A stretch of DNA of 64,000 nucleotides from Gracilaria domingensis (taxonomy: Eukaryota > Rhodophyta > Florideophyceae > Gracilariales > Gracilariaceae), in contig VCMS01000028.1 of assembly GCA_022539475.1 (NCBI GenBank), positions 273,215-337,214 of the forward strand. Direction: 5' to 3'. A program made the position numbers and the translations under genes. The notes beneath the pieces were generated by a model that worked only from the letters and a program-made list of their open reading frames with translations, had not been told where the DNA came from and did not search any database. Each line of letters begins with the position of its first letter. Positions within the stretch are counted from its first letter, which is position 1. Of the stretch, positions 9,319-21,765 are shown in pieces.

Positions 9319-9860
9319 ATGGCTGCTGGTGAAGCGGAGGCTGAGGCCAGCGCGTTGGAGGTAGAGAAGCTGAAGCAAGTTCGACGCAGAATCAAGACTG
9401 AGGCCAGTGATCTTGTGGATACTGTGCATGCGCTTGAGGCAGAGGTTGCAACCGTCTCCAAGGAGAACAGCGCCATGAGAGGCGCACTGCAGTCCATGGA
9501 GCAGGAGACCATGCAACATAAGGGACTTTCTGAGTGTGTTGCGACTGGAGAAGGAGCGCAACGCCGCCAATGTGAGAGGTCATGGAGTTGAGCTGGCTCA
9601 TTTGCGCTCCCAAATCGCCGAGAAGGACGTTGAGATGGAGAAGAGCGCCACTGAAGCGGAGCGCGTGCACAAGCTCGTCGCGGACTTGGAATCTGCGTGC
9701 AAGGCGTTGCAGACAGAGAAGAACGGCTTGGAAGCTCAAGTGTCCAAGAAGAGTGAGGAGAACGTACAGCTGAACGAGGAGCTGGAAGGCGCAGAATCTA
9801 AGGCGGAACAGCTTCGCGCTGACTGTGACGAAGTACAGGCTGAGCTGACTGAACGACCTT
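9319..9860 (+). pseudogene. Coiled-coil fragment, cassette copy B
   Basis: Same heptad-rich fragment as copy A, including the frame change (near 9533). Confidence 0.6.
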
Positions 9861-10190
9861 GCGACAGCGCATGAGCGCGTCCATGAAGGCGCGCGCCGCG
9901 TGCACGGCGGCGGCGGCGCGATGCGGCGTGGCGAACGCGTCGAGGGCCATGCCGCTGCAGAAGGAGCGCGTGGTGCCGGCGGCGGTGAGCACGACGAGGC
10001 GCGTGCTGTCGTCGTCGCTGACGGCCCCTAGCGCGGCGGCGGCGGCGTCGCACAGCGCGACGTCGAGCGCGTTGAGCCGGCGCGGGCGGTTGAACGCCAG
10101 CTCGACGACGCCCTCGCCGTGCGCGCGGCGCAGCAGCACGTGCGCGTCGTCGCCGTCGTCGTCGCCGGCGCCGTCGCGCGACTGTCGCAT
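9860..10190 (-). pseudogene. Enoyl-CoA hydratase 5' fragment, cassette copy B
   Basis: Minus-strand crotonase start from the ATG at 10190, truncated at the same RCRKVV point as copy A. Confidence 0.7.
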
Positions 10191-10390
10191 CTTTCGCGCT
10201 CGCTCCGCCCGCCGCGACCTGCCTGCGTGCGCGCGCAGCACAACGCTACACCGCCTCTTCACGCGAACATCCACGTGTGTGTGAAGCACACAGCGCTTTG
10301 ATAAAAAGCTCGTCGTTCTTCGATTCAACAAAACATGGCTGCCACAACCCAACGCCACACGACGTGACTCGCAAGTTCCGAGTCGCAACT

Positions 10391-11197
10391 CGTGAGGCGC
10401 CCGAAGGCGGAGCGCTTTCGCAAAGGCGGAGCGCTTTCGGAACAGCGTGAGCAGCTTCTTCTACGGTGGTACCTCGGGCGCCAATATGCGCCATGCACAC
10501 GCGCGCGAATCAAGCAAGCTTTCACTGTGTTTGTGTCACCGCACTAGGCGACACGATCTCAGCAATTGCGTCCAGCACACATCCACCGCCATCGGCGTTG
10601 CACACAGCGTCTTCGCAGCGGCCAAGCACACGCTCGGAGCTATCTTCTTCCCAGTCGCGCATTTCCCCCCACCATGGCAGGACGCCTGACTCTTTAGTCA
10701 ATGACTAATGCTGCCGGTAGAAGGCTAACACCATGCATACACGATCGGAAACATAGGCCGCGATAGCCAATACTGAATAGCGCTACTCTGCTGGCAGTTG
10801 GTGCGGGGGTGTTGTCGAGATCCGAGACAACAAATATCCAAAACACCGGCGTCCAGTTGGCGCGCAGTGCCGCGTCCACCACTGGAGTCCCACGCATGCA
10901 ATTGGTTTGTGGGTATGACGCACCAAGCTGCCTGACCCAAGTCTGACTGTTGAGAGTCGTGGGAGCGCGTGTCTGTGTTGCTTGAGCGCATTACCGCACG
11001 CCTGGCGTCCGAATAGAATGAATCCATTTCGTCGCCTCCAACGGAGCCCTTGCTAACAGAAGCACGAGGATCCCGACCCCGTCGCGACAACCTGAATGCT
11101 CATACCTTTCTCGCGCAACCAACCCCTTCCTCTGCACACACTCCCGAGTTAAGGGACTAGCCGGGCGGAAGCGCTCTTGCCAGAAGCGCCTCGCAGT
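10391..11197 (+). promoter_or_regulatory. Upstream region of NLR copy C
   Basis: No gene seen. Carries the 17-bp direct repeat (from 10404) and the TTAGTCA-A-TGACTAA palindrome at 10694-10708, as in the other units. Confidence 0.45.
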
Positions 11198-13579
11198 ATG
11201 CCGCGCAACGCATCCTCCTCGCAGTCACCTCCATATCGCATCTTCCTCAGCCATGCTGGCGAAGACAAGGAAACGATAGCCCGTCCACTGTATCACGGCC
11301 TTCGTCGCCATGGCCTTTCGGTGTTCCTAGATGAAGAGTCTTTCCGTCTTGGCGATGATTGCCCAAAGGAGATGGATGACGCATTGAAAACCGCTCCGAT
11401 TGGCATCTTCATATTGAGTCCGGAGTTTGTTGCCAAGTTTTGGCCAATGCGTGAGCTTTTGACATTTGTCCGACGCTATGAAAGCGCCATCGAGGCCAAC
11501 GAGACTCCGCCATTGCTTATATCTGTATTCTATCGTTTTACCACACACGAGTGCCGCGATTCGAACATCTTCCACAAATACGGAAATGTGTTCAATGAGC
11601 GCGGGCTTTTCAAACGTGCAGCAGACGGTGTTATCTCGCTCAAAGATATCCTACACGCCTTGGACGTAGCCGCCAAACTGTGGAGTATCAGGAACGACTC
11701 CAACGCAGACAACTCCACCCGCCCGGGGATGACGCTCAACCGAGAATCTTTTGTTGAAAGGGTGTTGGAACAGATTTTGGAACACCTTGGAATTGAGAGA
11801 CGTAATGCTGTGAATGAACGACATGCTCGCGATGGTTCTCAACGTGAACAGCGAGATGTGTATAAGAGGAGCAAGAATGTGCCACCAAACCCACCCAGAT
11901 TGACTCTGAATTACGACGATCTCTCAACATGTGAAGGAAAACTGAAGAAAGTGGTGTTGAGTGAGACTGGGAGTCGAATTGTTGCTGTAATAGCGACCGG
12001 AGCAGGTGGGGTTGGCAAAACGTGCGCCTTGAGAGGACTTGCTGAAGACAATGAGGTCAGTGAGGCGTTTCCCGGAGGGATTCTGTACATTCAGCTCCGA
12101 AATGATGCGAAAACGTCTGATGCGATACACGGAGTCGCAAACATTGTCGATCGCACTGGTGGTTCAGCATTAGGAAGAGGCATCAAGGCGGCGAATAGTA
12201 TCAAAGAAGCATGTGATGAGGCTTCCAAATGGTTTGAGCCGCAAACATGCCTGTTTTTGGTAGATGATATCTGGCAGGGTAACGGTATCGACTCCAATGT
12301 GTTATCAACTCTTGGGCTCATGGTGAACACGGACAGCCGAATGGTGTACACAACCAGAGACGACCATTTTCTTAGCCGAGCTAACAAAGTAATTGAGTTC
12401 AAAGAAAAGGAACCGTTTAGCGAATTATCACGGCAAATGTTGATGAATCATGCAGGCTTTGGAAAGGATACTGAGCTGGACGGTAAGAACATGGAAGCGT
12501 TTAAATACTTTCTCACACTGTGCCAAGGACTTCCGCTTGGGTTTGGAATTGTGGGTAGTTCTGTATTGAGTTATTCACGATATTGCCAGAGCAAACAAGC
12601 GGCATGGTCAGAGTTCCACAACCACATTTTGTCGAAACGAAAAGATTTGATGAATACCGAGGCCGTGGAGTATGGCAAACTGCCGAAGATTGTAGATCTC
12701 TCTCTTGAAGTACTGCAGAAGAGGAATGTGAATGGAAAGTTTGAGCAGTGGTTCCGGGCGTTGTGTGTTGTTCAGAAACAGCAAACTGTTTCAGCTGAGA
12801 TGCTTTGGAAGTTGTGGAGCTTGAAAACATTAGAAGAAACTGAAGCGGTGGTAGAATGGTTTGCTAGTGTGTCCATTGTGCAAATGACGAGAAAGGGTGG
12901 TTCCGTGTTCATTACGTTGCACGACTTGATCCTAGATATCGCCGCTAGCAGGGCGACAGAGAACAAGGAAACGCAGATGTTTTTCCAGACACTCCTTCAC
13001 AACTATGTTTCATGTGCTCGACGAAAGAAGTTGACTCACAAAATGACACCTATACCCGAAGCCGAGAGTGATGTTGAAGAGAACGTCGCAGATGGAGCGA
13101 CCGACCAAAGAAGTGCAAATTTGGGGTTATGCCTTGCTTGGTGGGATGCTGAAGATGATGGGTACATACACAACAACGTTTGCAGAATTCTTCGCCATGC
13201 GGTATATGTTAACGAGCTACTGTGGTTGCTGTCGCAACCACAATGGGTGATACAGCGACTGGTGAAAGACGGCTTTTACAGTATCGAACAAGACCTGGAG
13301 CACGGAAAAGCGGTGTGCAATGACAACGTTTGTCAACATGCCAATCGTAAGGAGCATCTTGAAATGATCGTAAGGGCTGCTAGGCTGAGCGCTGTGTTTG
13401 TGAACAACAACTGCTGCAAAGAAGAGGGGTGGTTCCAGATGCACGGGCGGTTGCTGTGGCACGCCACGCAGAGTGAACTGACGAGCGAATTCGTGAAGAA
13501 GATGGAAAGGGAAGCTCCGAGACCATGGCTAAAAGCGTGTTCTTATAAACTGTTGAGGCAAGCGGGCGACTCCGCATAG
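11198..13579 (+). CDS. TIR-NB-ARC NLR-like protein, copy C
   Basis: 793 residues from ATG 11198. All motifs expected for the array consensus are intact: the TIR signature SHAGEDKE, P-loop GAGGVGKT, Walker B LFLVDDIW with Asp356, TTRDD, GLPL and LHD. It differs from copy B at Leu283 and Asp356 and near the C-terminus (Gly where B has Val, in KEEGWFQ). This is the best reference sequence for the family in this window. TIR-NB-ARC proteins are signal-dependent NTPase switches, usually cytosolic, acting in immunity or cell death; that role here is inferred from family only. The WD40 frame downstream is damaged in this assembly. Confidence 0.9.
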   Translation: MPRNASSSQSPPYRIFLSHAGEDKETIARPLYHGLRRHGLSVFLDEESFRLGDDCPKEMDDALKTAPIGIFILSPEFVAKFWPMRELLTFVRRYESAIEANETPPLLISVFYRFTTHECRDSNIFHKYGNVFNERGLFKRAADGVISLKDILHALDVAAKLWSIRNDSNADNSTRPGMTLNRESFVERVLEQILEHLGIERRNAVNERHARDGSQREQRDVYKRSKNVPPNPPRLTLNYDDLSTCEGKLKKVVLSETGSRIVAVIATGAGGVGKTCALRGLAEDNEVSEAFPGGILYIQLRNDAKTSDAIHGVANIVDRTGGSALGRGIKAANSIKEACDEASKWFEPQTCLFLVDDIWQGNGIDSNVLSTLGLMVNTDSRMVYTTRDDHFLSRANKVIEFKEKEPFSELSRQMLMNHAGFGKDTELDGKNMEAFKYFLTLCQGLPLGFGIVGSSVLSYSRYCQSKQAAWSEFHNHILSKRKDLMNTEAVEYGKLPKIVDLSLEVLQKRNVNGKFEQWFRALCVVQKQQTVSAEMLWKLWSLKTLEETEAVVEWFASVSIVQMTRKGGSVFITLHDLILDIAASRATENKETQMFFQTLLHNYVSCARRKKLTHKMTPIPEAESDVEENVADGATDQRSANLGLCLAWWDAEDDGYIHNNVCRILRHAVYVNELLWLLSQPQWVIQRLVKDGFYSIEQDLEHGKAVCNDNVCQHANRKEHLEMIVRAARLSAVFVNNNCCKEEGWFQMHGRLLWHATQSELTSEFVKKMEREAPRPWLKACSYKLLRQAGDSA

Positions 13580-13612
13580 GCAGTTGTTCGAGGCGCAGGA
13601 GAAGTGCTATGC

Positions 13613-14820
13613 ATGCGTGAGGAGGACGACGAGATCTGGATTTTGTGGTCCGCACCAAAGATGCTGCGCGTGGTAGGTTTCACCGAATCGTGTGTACTCT
13701 CAAAGAGGTACGACTGCAAGGAGAACACGATGATCATCATGTCGAAAGCGCTTCGTTCTCCTGTGCCGGGCGAAGCGTCGTGACTGCTCACTCAAATGGA
13801 TGCATTCGTGTGTGGGACAGGGAAACGGAGCGTTGAAGCGATGTGTGGAGCACAACTGCGAAAACCACGAGCGATTTGTTGCGTTTTGCGCGGAAGGCAC
13901 ACGAGTTGCGTGTGAAACGACGAATCACTCCATTCGACTGTTTGACACGCTGAGCGGCACAGCAGTCGGGCAGCCGCTCAAAGGTCACACGGGCATGGTG
14001 GCTTGCGTAGCAATGAGCGCAAATGGCACGTGCGTCGTGTCATGGTCGAAGGACTATTCGGTGCGTGTGTAGGATGCTCACAGCGGCAACGCCGTGGGTC
14101 AGCCGTTCCCAAATTACACGGGCTGGATGGGCTGCGTGCAGTGAGCGCGGATGGTACGCGCATCGCGTCGGCCGTTGGAAGGTTGCACGTGTGTGTGTGG
14201 GCGCTTGTGTGTGACGCTCTCAGTAGCAACGCCATTTGGCTGCAGTCCAAAGTGCGCGATCCCGAGACCGGTGAGCTGCATGGCAATGAGCGCGGACGGC
14301 ACGCGCCTTGTGTTCGGGACGATGTACGGCAGGTTGTGTGTGTTTGACGCGCACAGCGGCAACGCCGTGTGGGAGACGTACAGAGGCCACCTGACCTCGT
14401 GAACTGCGTGACAATGAGCGCGGACGGCACGCGCATCATGTCGGCGGGTCCGGGGACGAGACTGTGTGCGTGTGGGACACGCGGCGCGTGCCGGCTCGGT
14501 TGCCCGGAATAACGGAAATCCAGTGGGTACACTTGTAGGTGCCGTACTCCCTTGGTTTTGTTTCTCTTTTTTGCTTTTTTGCAGATCTCGAACCGGTAGA
14601 AGTTTCGTCGGCTTGGTTGCGGGCATTGCTTTGTACAGTTAATGGTTTTCTTATCAATCGGCTGGTTGATGCTTGGTAAATCAGCCAAGGTGAGCGACCA
14701 CGCCGACGACGGCTCCTCCGTGGTGCTTGGCACCTGCGAGATTCCCCTTCAACATGTGCGCCGCGACCTGTTTGTTGCGCTTGTTATACCAGTCTCCTCT
14801 CGTGCCGTATTATACGCTGA
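13613..14820 (+). pseudogene. WD40-repeat gene copy C, broken by indels and a UAG
   Basis: Aligned with copies A and B, this frame has many one-base losses and gains (for example near 13672, 13828, 14137, 14171, 14397 and 14446). It also has a TGG-to-TAG change at 14070-14072 inside a WD40 blade. The indels are probably consensus errors, because they continue through noncoding sequence. The TAG is also present in copy D (20283-20285), where the sequence is otherwise clean, so it is likely real. Confidence 0.75.
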
Positions 14821-15016
14821 CGTACTCTCACATACCACAATTTTGCGAACAACACCTTCATTCCCACCTTCACAAATCGCTCCTCATCAATAGCCTTTTC
14901 ATCACGTTCATTCCCCACTGCCTTGCAGAGCAGAGCTGCCACTCGCAGATGCGCGCGCTGACAGCGGCTTACAGCGCGCCTGCGACGGGCGCGCATTGGC
15001 GAAGGTTGTTGCCTGG

Positions 15017-15541
15017 CCGCTGGGAGAGCATCCCGCGCAGAGCACGCAGCAGCTGAGCGCCATTCTCGCGTTCGGCGCCGTCGCCGCCGGCTCGCTGCTG
15101 CGCCGCGGCGCGTCTGCGCGCGCGCGCGCGCTGTGCACGCCGCGCGCGAGCGGCGGAAGCAGCGGCAACGGCGACGGAAGCGGCGATGAGGAAGCGCCGG
15201 CGGCGGCGGCGGCGCCAAACAAGTTCCAAATCGTGCGCCACGAGCGCATCTTCCAGCGCTACCATACCATCTTCCAGCGCGACGTGCGCTTCCCGACGGG
15301 GCGCACCGTGTCGTACGACGTGCTGGGCAACGCGCGCAGCGACTACAAGTCGGTGTTCGTGTTCCCGTTCGACTCGAAGCGCCGCCGCGTCACGCTGCTG
15401 CGCGAGTACCTGCCGGGGCGCAACGCGGAGGGGCTGTCGTTCGTGGCGGGCATGTTCGAGGCCGACAAGCACGGCGACATCCGCGCCGCCGCGCGCGCGG
15501 AGCTGAGCGAGGAGGCGCAGCCGACGGGCGGGCGCCTCATC
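15017..15541 (+). pseudogene. Nudix 5' fragment, cassette copy C
   Basis: Same truncated, ATG-less fragment. Two one-base differences near 15022-15035; otherwise nearly identical to copies A and B. Confidence 0.78.
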
Positions 15542-16083
15542 ATGGCTGCTGGTGAAGCGGAGGCTGAGGCCAGCGCGTTGGAGGTAGAGAAGCTGAAGCA
15601 AGTTCGACGCAGAATCAAGACTGAGGCCAGTGATCTTGTGGATACTGTGCATGCGCTTGAGGCAGAGGTTGCAACCGTCTCCAAGGAGAACAGCGCCATG
15701 AGAGGCGCACTGCAGTCCATGGAGCAGGAGACCATGCAACATAAGGGACTTTCTGAGTGTGTTGCGACTGGAGAAGGAGCGCAACGCCGCCAATGTGAGA
15801 GGTCATGGAGTTGAGCTGGCTCATTTGCGCTCCCAAATCGCCGAGAAGGACGTTGAGATGGAGAAGAGCGCCACTGAAGCGGAGCGCGTGCACAAGCTCG
15901 TCGCGGACTTGGAATCTGCGTGCAAGGCGTTGCAGACAGAGAAGAACGGCTTGGAAGCTCAAGTGTCCAAGAAGAGTGAGGAGAACGTACAGCTGAACGA
16001 GGAGCTGAAGGCGCAGAATCTAAGGCGGAACAGCTTCGCGCTGACTGTGACGAAGTACAGGCTGAGCTGACTGAACGACCTTG
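15542..16083 (+). pseudogene. Coiled-coil fragment, cassette copy C
   Basis: As in copy A, with an extra one-base loss near 16008 (GAGCTGAAGGCG where the others read GAGCTGGAAGGCG), which changes the frame of its last part. Confidence 0.55.
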
Positions 16084-16410
16084 CGACAGCGCATGAGCGC
16101 GTCCATGAAGGCGCGCGCCGCGTGCACGGCGGCGGCGCGCGATGCGGCGTGGCGAACGCGTCGAGGGCCATGCCGCTGCAGAAAGAGCGCGTGGTGCCGG
16201 CGGCGGTGAGCACGACGAGGCGCGTGCTGTCGTCGTCGCTGACGGCCCCTAGCGCGGCGGCGGCGGCGTCGACAGCGCGACGTCGAGCGCGTTGAGCCGG
16301 CGCGGGCGGTTGAACGCCAGCTCGACGACGCCCTCGCCGTGCGCGCGGCGCAGCAGCACGTGCGCGTCGTCGCCGTCGTCGTCGCCGGCGCCGTCGCGCG
16401 ACTGTCGCAT
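16084..16410 (-). pseudogene. Enoyl-CoA hydratase 5' fragment, cassette copy C
   Basis: ATG at 16410 on the minus strand. Frame broken by base losses near 16135 and 16271; otherwise as copy A. Confidence 0.65.
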
Positions 16411-16610
16411 CTTTCGCGCTCGCTCCGCCCGCCGCGACCTGCCTGCGTGCGCGCGCAGCACAACGCTACACCGCCTCTTCACGCGAACATCCACGTGTGT
16501 GTGAAGCACACAGCGCTTTGATAAAAAGCTCGTCGTTCTTCGATTCAACAAAACATGGCTGCCACAACCCAACGCCACACGACGTGACTCGCAAGTTCCG
16601 AGTCGCAACT

Positions 16611-17416
16611 CGTGAGGCGCCCGAAGGCGGAGCGCTTTCGCAAAGGCGGAGCGCTTTCGGAACAGCGTGAGCAGCTTCTTCTACGGTGGTACCTCGGGCG
16701 CCAATATGCGCCATGCACACGCGCGCGAATCAAGCAAGCTTTCACTGTGTTTGTGTCACCGCACTAGGCGACACGATCTCAGCAATTGCGTCCAGCACAC
16801 ATCCACCGCCATCGGCGTTGCACACAGCGTCTTCGCAGCGGCCAAGCACACGCTCGGAGCTATCTTCTTCCCAGTCGCGCATTTCCCCCCACCATGGCAG
16901 GACGCCTGACTCTTTAGTCAATGACTAATGCTGCCGGTAGAAGGCTAACACCATGCATACACGATCGGAAACATAGGCCGCGATAGCCAATACTGAATAG
17001 CGCTACTCTGCTGGCAGTTGGTGCGGGGGTGTTGTCGAATCCGAGACAACAAATATCCAAAACACCGGCGTCCAGTTGGCGCGCAGTGCCGCGTCCACCA
17101 CTGGAGTCCCACGCATGCAATTGTTTGTGGGTATGACGCACCAAGCGGCCTGACCCAAGTCTGACTGTTGAGAGTCGTGGGAGCGCGTGTCTGTGTTGCT
17201 TGAGCGCATTACCGCACGCCTGGCGTCCGAATAGAATGAATCCATTTCGTCGCCTCCAACGGAGCCCTTGCTAACAGAAGCACGAGGATCCCGACCCCGT
17301 CGCGACAACCTGAATGCTCATACCTTTCTCGCGCAACCAACCCCTTCCTCTGCCACACACTCCCGAGTTAAGGGACTAGCCGGGCGGAAGCGCTCTTTCC
17401 AGAAGCGCCTCGCAGT
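16611..17416 (+). promoter_or_regulatory. Upstream region of NLR copy D
   Basis: No gene seen. The palindrome TTAGTCA-A-TGACTAA lies at 16914-16928. Single-base losses near 17038 and 17123 and a gain near 17353, relative to other units. Confidence 0.45.
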
Positions 17417-19789
17417 ATGCCGCGCAACGCATCCTCCTCGCAGTCACCTCCATATCGCATCTTCCTCAAGCCATGCTGGCGAAGACAAGGAAACGATAGC
17501 CCGTCCACTGTATCACGCCTTCGTCGCCATGGCCTTTCGGTGTTCCTAGATGAAGAGTCTTTCCGTCTTGGCGATGATGCCCAAAGGAGATGGATGACGC
17601 ATTGAAAACCGCTCCGATTGGCATCTTCATATTGAGTCCGGAGTTTGTTGCCAAGTTTGGCCAATGCGTGAGCTTTTGACATTTGTCCGACGCTATGAAA
17701 GCGCCATCGAGGCCAACGAGACTCCGCCATTGCTTATATCTGTATTCTATCGTTTTACCACACACGAGTGCCGCGATTCGAACATCTTCCACAAATACGG
17801 AAATGTGTTCAATGAGCGCGGGCTTTTCAAACGTGCAGCAGACGGTGTTATCTCGCTCAAAGATATCCTACACGCCTTGGACGTAGCCGCCAAACTGTGG
17901 AGTATCAGGAACGACTCCAACGCAGACAACTCCACCCGCCGGGGATGACGCTCAACCGAGAATCTTTTGTTGAAAGGTGTTGGAACAGATTTGGAACACC
18001 TTGGAATGAGAGACGTAATGCTGTGAATGAACGACATGCTCGCGATGGTTCTCAACGTGAACAGCGAGATGTGTATAAGAGGAGCAAGAATGTGCCACCA
18101 AACCCACCCAGATTGACTCTGAATTACGACGATCTCTCAACATGTGAAGGAAAACTGAAGAAAGTGGTGTTGAGTGAGACTGGGAGTCGAATTGTTGCTG
18201 TAATAGCGACCGGAGCAGGTGGGGTTGGCAAAACGTGCGCCTTGAGAGGACTTGCTGAAGACAATGAGGTCAGTGAGGCGTTTCCCGGAGGGATTCTGTA
18301 CATTCAGCTCCGAAATGATGCGAAAACGTCTGATGCGATACACGGAGTCGCAAACATTGTCGATCGCACTGGTGGTTCAGCATTAGGAAGAGGCATCAAG
18401 GCGGCGAATAGTATCAAAGAAGCATGTGATGAGGCTTCCAAATGGTTGAGCCGCAAACATGCCTGTTTTTGGTAGATGATATCTGGCAGGGGTAACGGTA
18501 TCGACTCCAATGTTTATCAACTCTTGGGCTCATGGTGAACACGGACAGCGAATGGTGTACACAACCAGAGACGACCATTTTCTTAGCCGAGCTAACAAAG
18601 TAATTGAGTTCAAAGAAAGGAACCGTTTAGCGAATTATCACGGCAAATGTTGATGAATCATGCAGGCTTTGGAAAGGATACTGAGCTGGACGGTAAGAAC
18701 ATGGAAGCGTTTAAATACTTTCTCACACTGTGCCAAGGACTTCCGCTTGGGTTTGGAATTGTGGGTAGTTCTGTATTGAGTTATTCACGATATTGCCAGA
18801 GCAAACAAGCGGCATGGTCAGAGTTCCACAACCACATTTTGTCGAAACGAAAAGATTTGATGAATACCGAGGCCGTGGAGTATGGCAAACTGCCGAAGAT
18901 TGTAGATCTCTCTCTGAAGTACTGGCAGAAGAGGAATGTGAATGGAAAGTTTGAGCAGTGGTTCCGGGCGTTGTGTGTTGTTCAGAAACAGCAAACTGTT
19001 TCAGCTGAGATGCTTTGGAAGTGTGGAGCTTGAAAACATTAGAAGAAACTGAAGCGGTGGTAGAATGGTTTGCTAGTGTGTCCATTGTGCAAATGACGAG
19101 AAAGGGTGGTTCCGTGTTCATTACGTTGCACGACTTGATCCTAGATATCGCCGCTAGCAGGGCGACAGAGAACAAGGAAACGCAGATGTTTTTCCAGACA
19201 CTCCTTCACAACTATGTTTCATGTGCTCGACGAAAGAAGTTGACTCACAAAATGACACCTATACCCGAAGCCGAGAGTGATGTTGAAGAGAACGTCGCAG
19301 ATGGAGCGACCGACCAAAGAAGTGCCAAATTTGGGGTTATGCCTTGCTTGGTGGGATGCTGAAGATGATGGGTACATACACAACAACGTTTGCAGAATTC
19401 TTCGCCATGCGGTATATGTTAACGAGCTACTGTGGTTGCTGTCGCAACCACAATGGGTGATACAGCGACTGGTGAAAGACGGCTTTTACAGTATCGAACA
19501 AGACCTGGAGCACGGAAAAGCGGTGTGCAATGACAACGTTTGTCAACATGCCAATCGTAAGGAGCATCTTGAAATGATCGTAAGGGCTGCTAGGCTGAGC
19601 GCTGTGTTTGTGAACAACAACTGCTGCAAAGAAGAGGGGTGGTTCCAGATGCACGGGCGGTTGCTGTGGCACGCCACGCAGAGTGAACTGACGAGCGAAT
19701 TCGTGAAGAAGATGGAAAGGGAAGCTCCGAGACCATGGCTAAAAGCGTGTTCTTATAAACTGTTGAGGCAAGCGGGCGACTCCGCATAG
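17417..19789 (+). pseudogene. TIR-NB-ARC NLR-like gene copy D, frame broken by one-base indels
   Basis: Nucleotide alignment to copies B, C and E is nearly perfect apart from about 18 single-base indels. They split the frame into pieces at 17417-17605, 17664-17948, 17897-18475, 18647-19033, 19015-19362 and 19277-19789. P-loop and Walker B (Asp) codons are intact at base level. Examples of changes are a base gained near 17469 and bases lost near 17519, 17578, 17658, 17941, 18446 and 18618. The density and the spread into flanking noncoding DNA point to unpolished long-read consensus rather than biological decay, so the real gene may be intact. Confidence 0.8.
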
Positions 19790-19822
19790 GCAGTTGTTCG
19801 AGGCGCAGGAGAAGTGCTATGC

Positions 19823-21044
19823 ATGCGTGAGGAGGACGACGAGATCTGGATTTTGTGGTCCGCCACCAAAGATGCTGCGCGTGGGTAGGTTTCACCGAAT
19901 CGTGTGTACTCTCAAAGAGGTACGACTGCAAGGAGAACACGATGATCATCATGTCGAAAGCGCTTCGTTCTCCTGTGCCGGGCGAAGCGTCGTGACTGCT
20001 CACTCAAATGGATGCATTCGTGTGTGGGACAGGGAAACGGGAGCGTTGAAGCGATGTGTGGAGCACAACTGCGAAAACCACGAGCGATTTGTTGCGTTTT
20101 GCGCGGAAGGCACACGAGTTGCGTGTGAAACGACGAATCACTCCATTCGACTGTTTGACACGCTGAGCGGCACAGCAGTCGGGCAGCCGCTCAAAGGTCA
20201 CACGGGCATGGTGGCTTGCGTAGCAATGAGCGCAAATGGCACGTGCGTCGTGTCATGGTCGAAGGACTATTCGGTGCGTGTGTAGGATGCTCACAGCGGC
20301 AACGCCGTGGGTCAGCCGTTCCCAAATTACACGGGCTGGATGGGCTGCGTGGCAGTGAGCGCGGATGGTACGCGCATCGCGTCGGCGTTGGAAGGTTGCA
20401 CGGTGTGTGTGTGGGCGCTTGTGTGTGACGCTCTCAGTAGCAACGCCATTTGGCTGCAGTCCAAAGTGCGCGATCCCGGAGACGCGGTGAGCTGCATGGC
20501 AATGAGCGCGGACGGCACGCGCCTTGTGTTCGGGACGATGTACGGCAGGTTGTGTGTGTTTGACGCGCACAGCGGCAACGCCGTGTGGGAGACGTACAGA
20601 AGCCACCTGACCTTCGTGAACTGCGTGACAATGAGCGCGGACGGCACGCGCATCATGTCGGCGGGGTCCGGGGACGAGACTGTGTGCGTGTGGGACACGC
20701 GGCGCGTGCCGGCTCGGTTGCCCGGAATAACGGAAATCCAGGTGGGTACACTTGTAGGTGCCGTACTCCCTTGGTTTTTGTTTTCTCTTTTTTGCTTTTT
20801 TGCAGATCTCGAACCGGTAGAAGTTTCGTCGGCTTGGTTGCGGGGCATTGCTTTGGTACAGTTAATGGTTTTCTTATCAATCGGCTGGTTGATGCTTGGT
20901 AAATCAGCCAAGGTGAGCGACCACGCCGACGACGGCTCCTCCGAGGTGCTTGGCACCTGCGAGATTCCCCTTCAACATGTGCGCCGCGACCTGTTTGTTG
21001 CGCTTGTTTATACCAGTCTCCTCTCGTGCCGTATTATACGCTGA
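19823..21044 (+). pseudogene. WD40-repeat gene copy D, with a UAG in a blade
   Basis: One extra base near 19863 shifts the start of the frame, and TGG to TAG at 20283-20285 stops it in the third blade. The rest (20307-21044) is open to the normal end with membrane segments and tail. The same nonsense change is in copy C, so copies C and D share a recent ancestor or were homogenised. Unit-specific substitutions include Ser for Gly in the YRSHL stretch and Glu for Val in the tail. Confidence 0.78.
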
Positions 21045-21240
21045 CGTACTCTCACATACCACAATTTTGCGAACAACACCTTCATTCCCACCTTCACAAA
21101 TCGCTCCTCATCAATAGCCTTTTCATCACGTTCATTCCCCACTGCCTTGCAGAGCAGAGCTGCCGCTCGCAGATGCGCGCGCTGACAGCGGCTTACAGCG
21201 CGCCTGCGACGGGCGCGCATTGGCGAAGGTTGTTGCCTGG

Positions 21241-21765
21241 CCGCTGGGGAGCATCCCCGCGCAGAGCACGCAGCAGCTGAGCGCCATTCTCGCGTTCGGC
21301 GCCGTCGCCGCTGGCTCGCTGCTGCGCCGCGGCGCGTCTGCGCGCGCGCGCGCGCTGTGCACGCCGCGCGCGAGCGGCGGAAGCAGCGGCAACGGCGACG
21401 GAAGCGGCGATGAGGAAGCGCCGGCGGCGGCGGCGGCGCCAAACAAGTTCCAAATCGTGCGCCACGAGCGCATCTTCCAGCGCTACCATACCATCTTCCA
21501 GCGCGACGTGCGCTTCCCGACGGGGCGCACCGTGTCGTACGACGTGCTGGGCAACGCGCGCAGCGACTACAAGTCGGTGTTCGTGTTCCCGTTCGACTCG
21601 AAGCGCCGCCGCGTCACGCTGCTGCGCGAGTACCTGCCGGGGCGCAACGCGGAGGGGCTGTCGTTCGTGGCGGGCATGTTCGAGGCCGACAAGCACGGCG
21701 ACATCCGCGCCGCCGCGCGCGCGGAGCTGAGCGAGGAGGCGCAGCCGACGGGCGGGCGCCTCATC
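21241..21765 (+). pseudogene. Nudix 5' fragment, cassette copy D
   Basis: Same fragment and same 3' breakpoint as copies A-C; no ATG before the domain. Confidence 0.8.
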
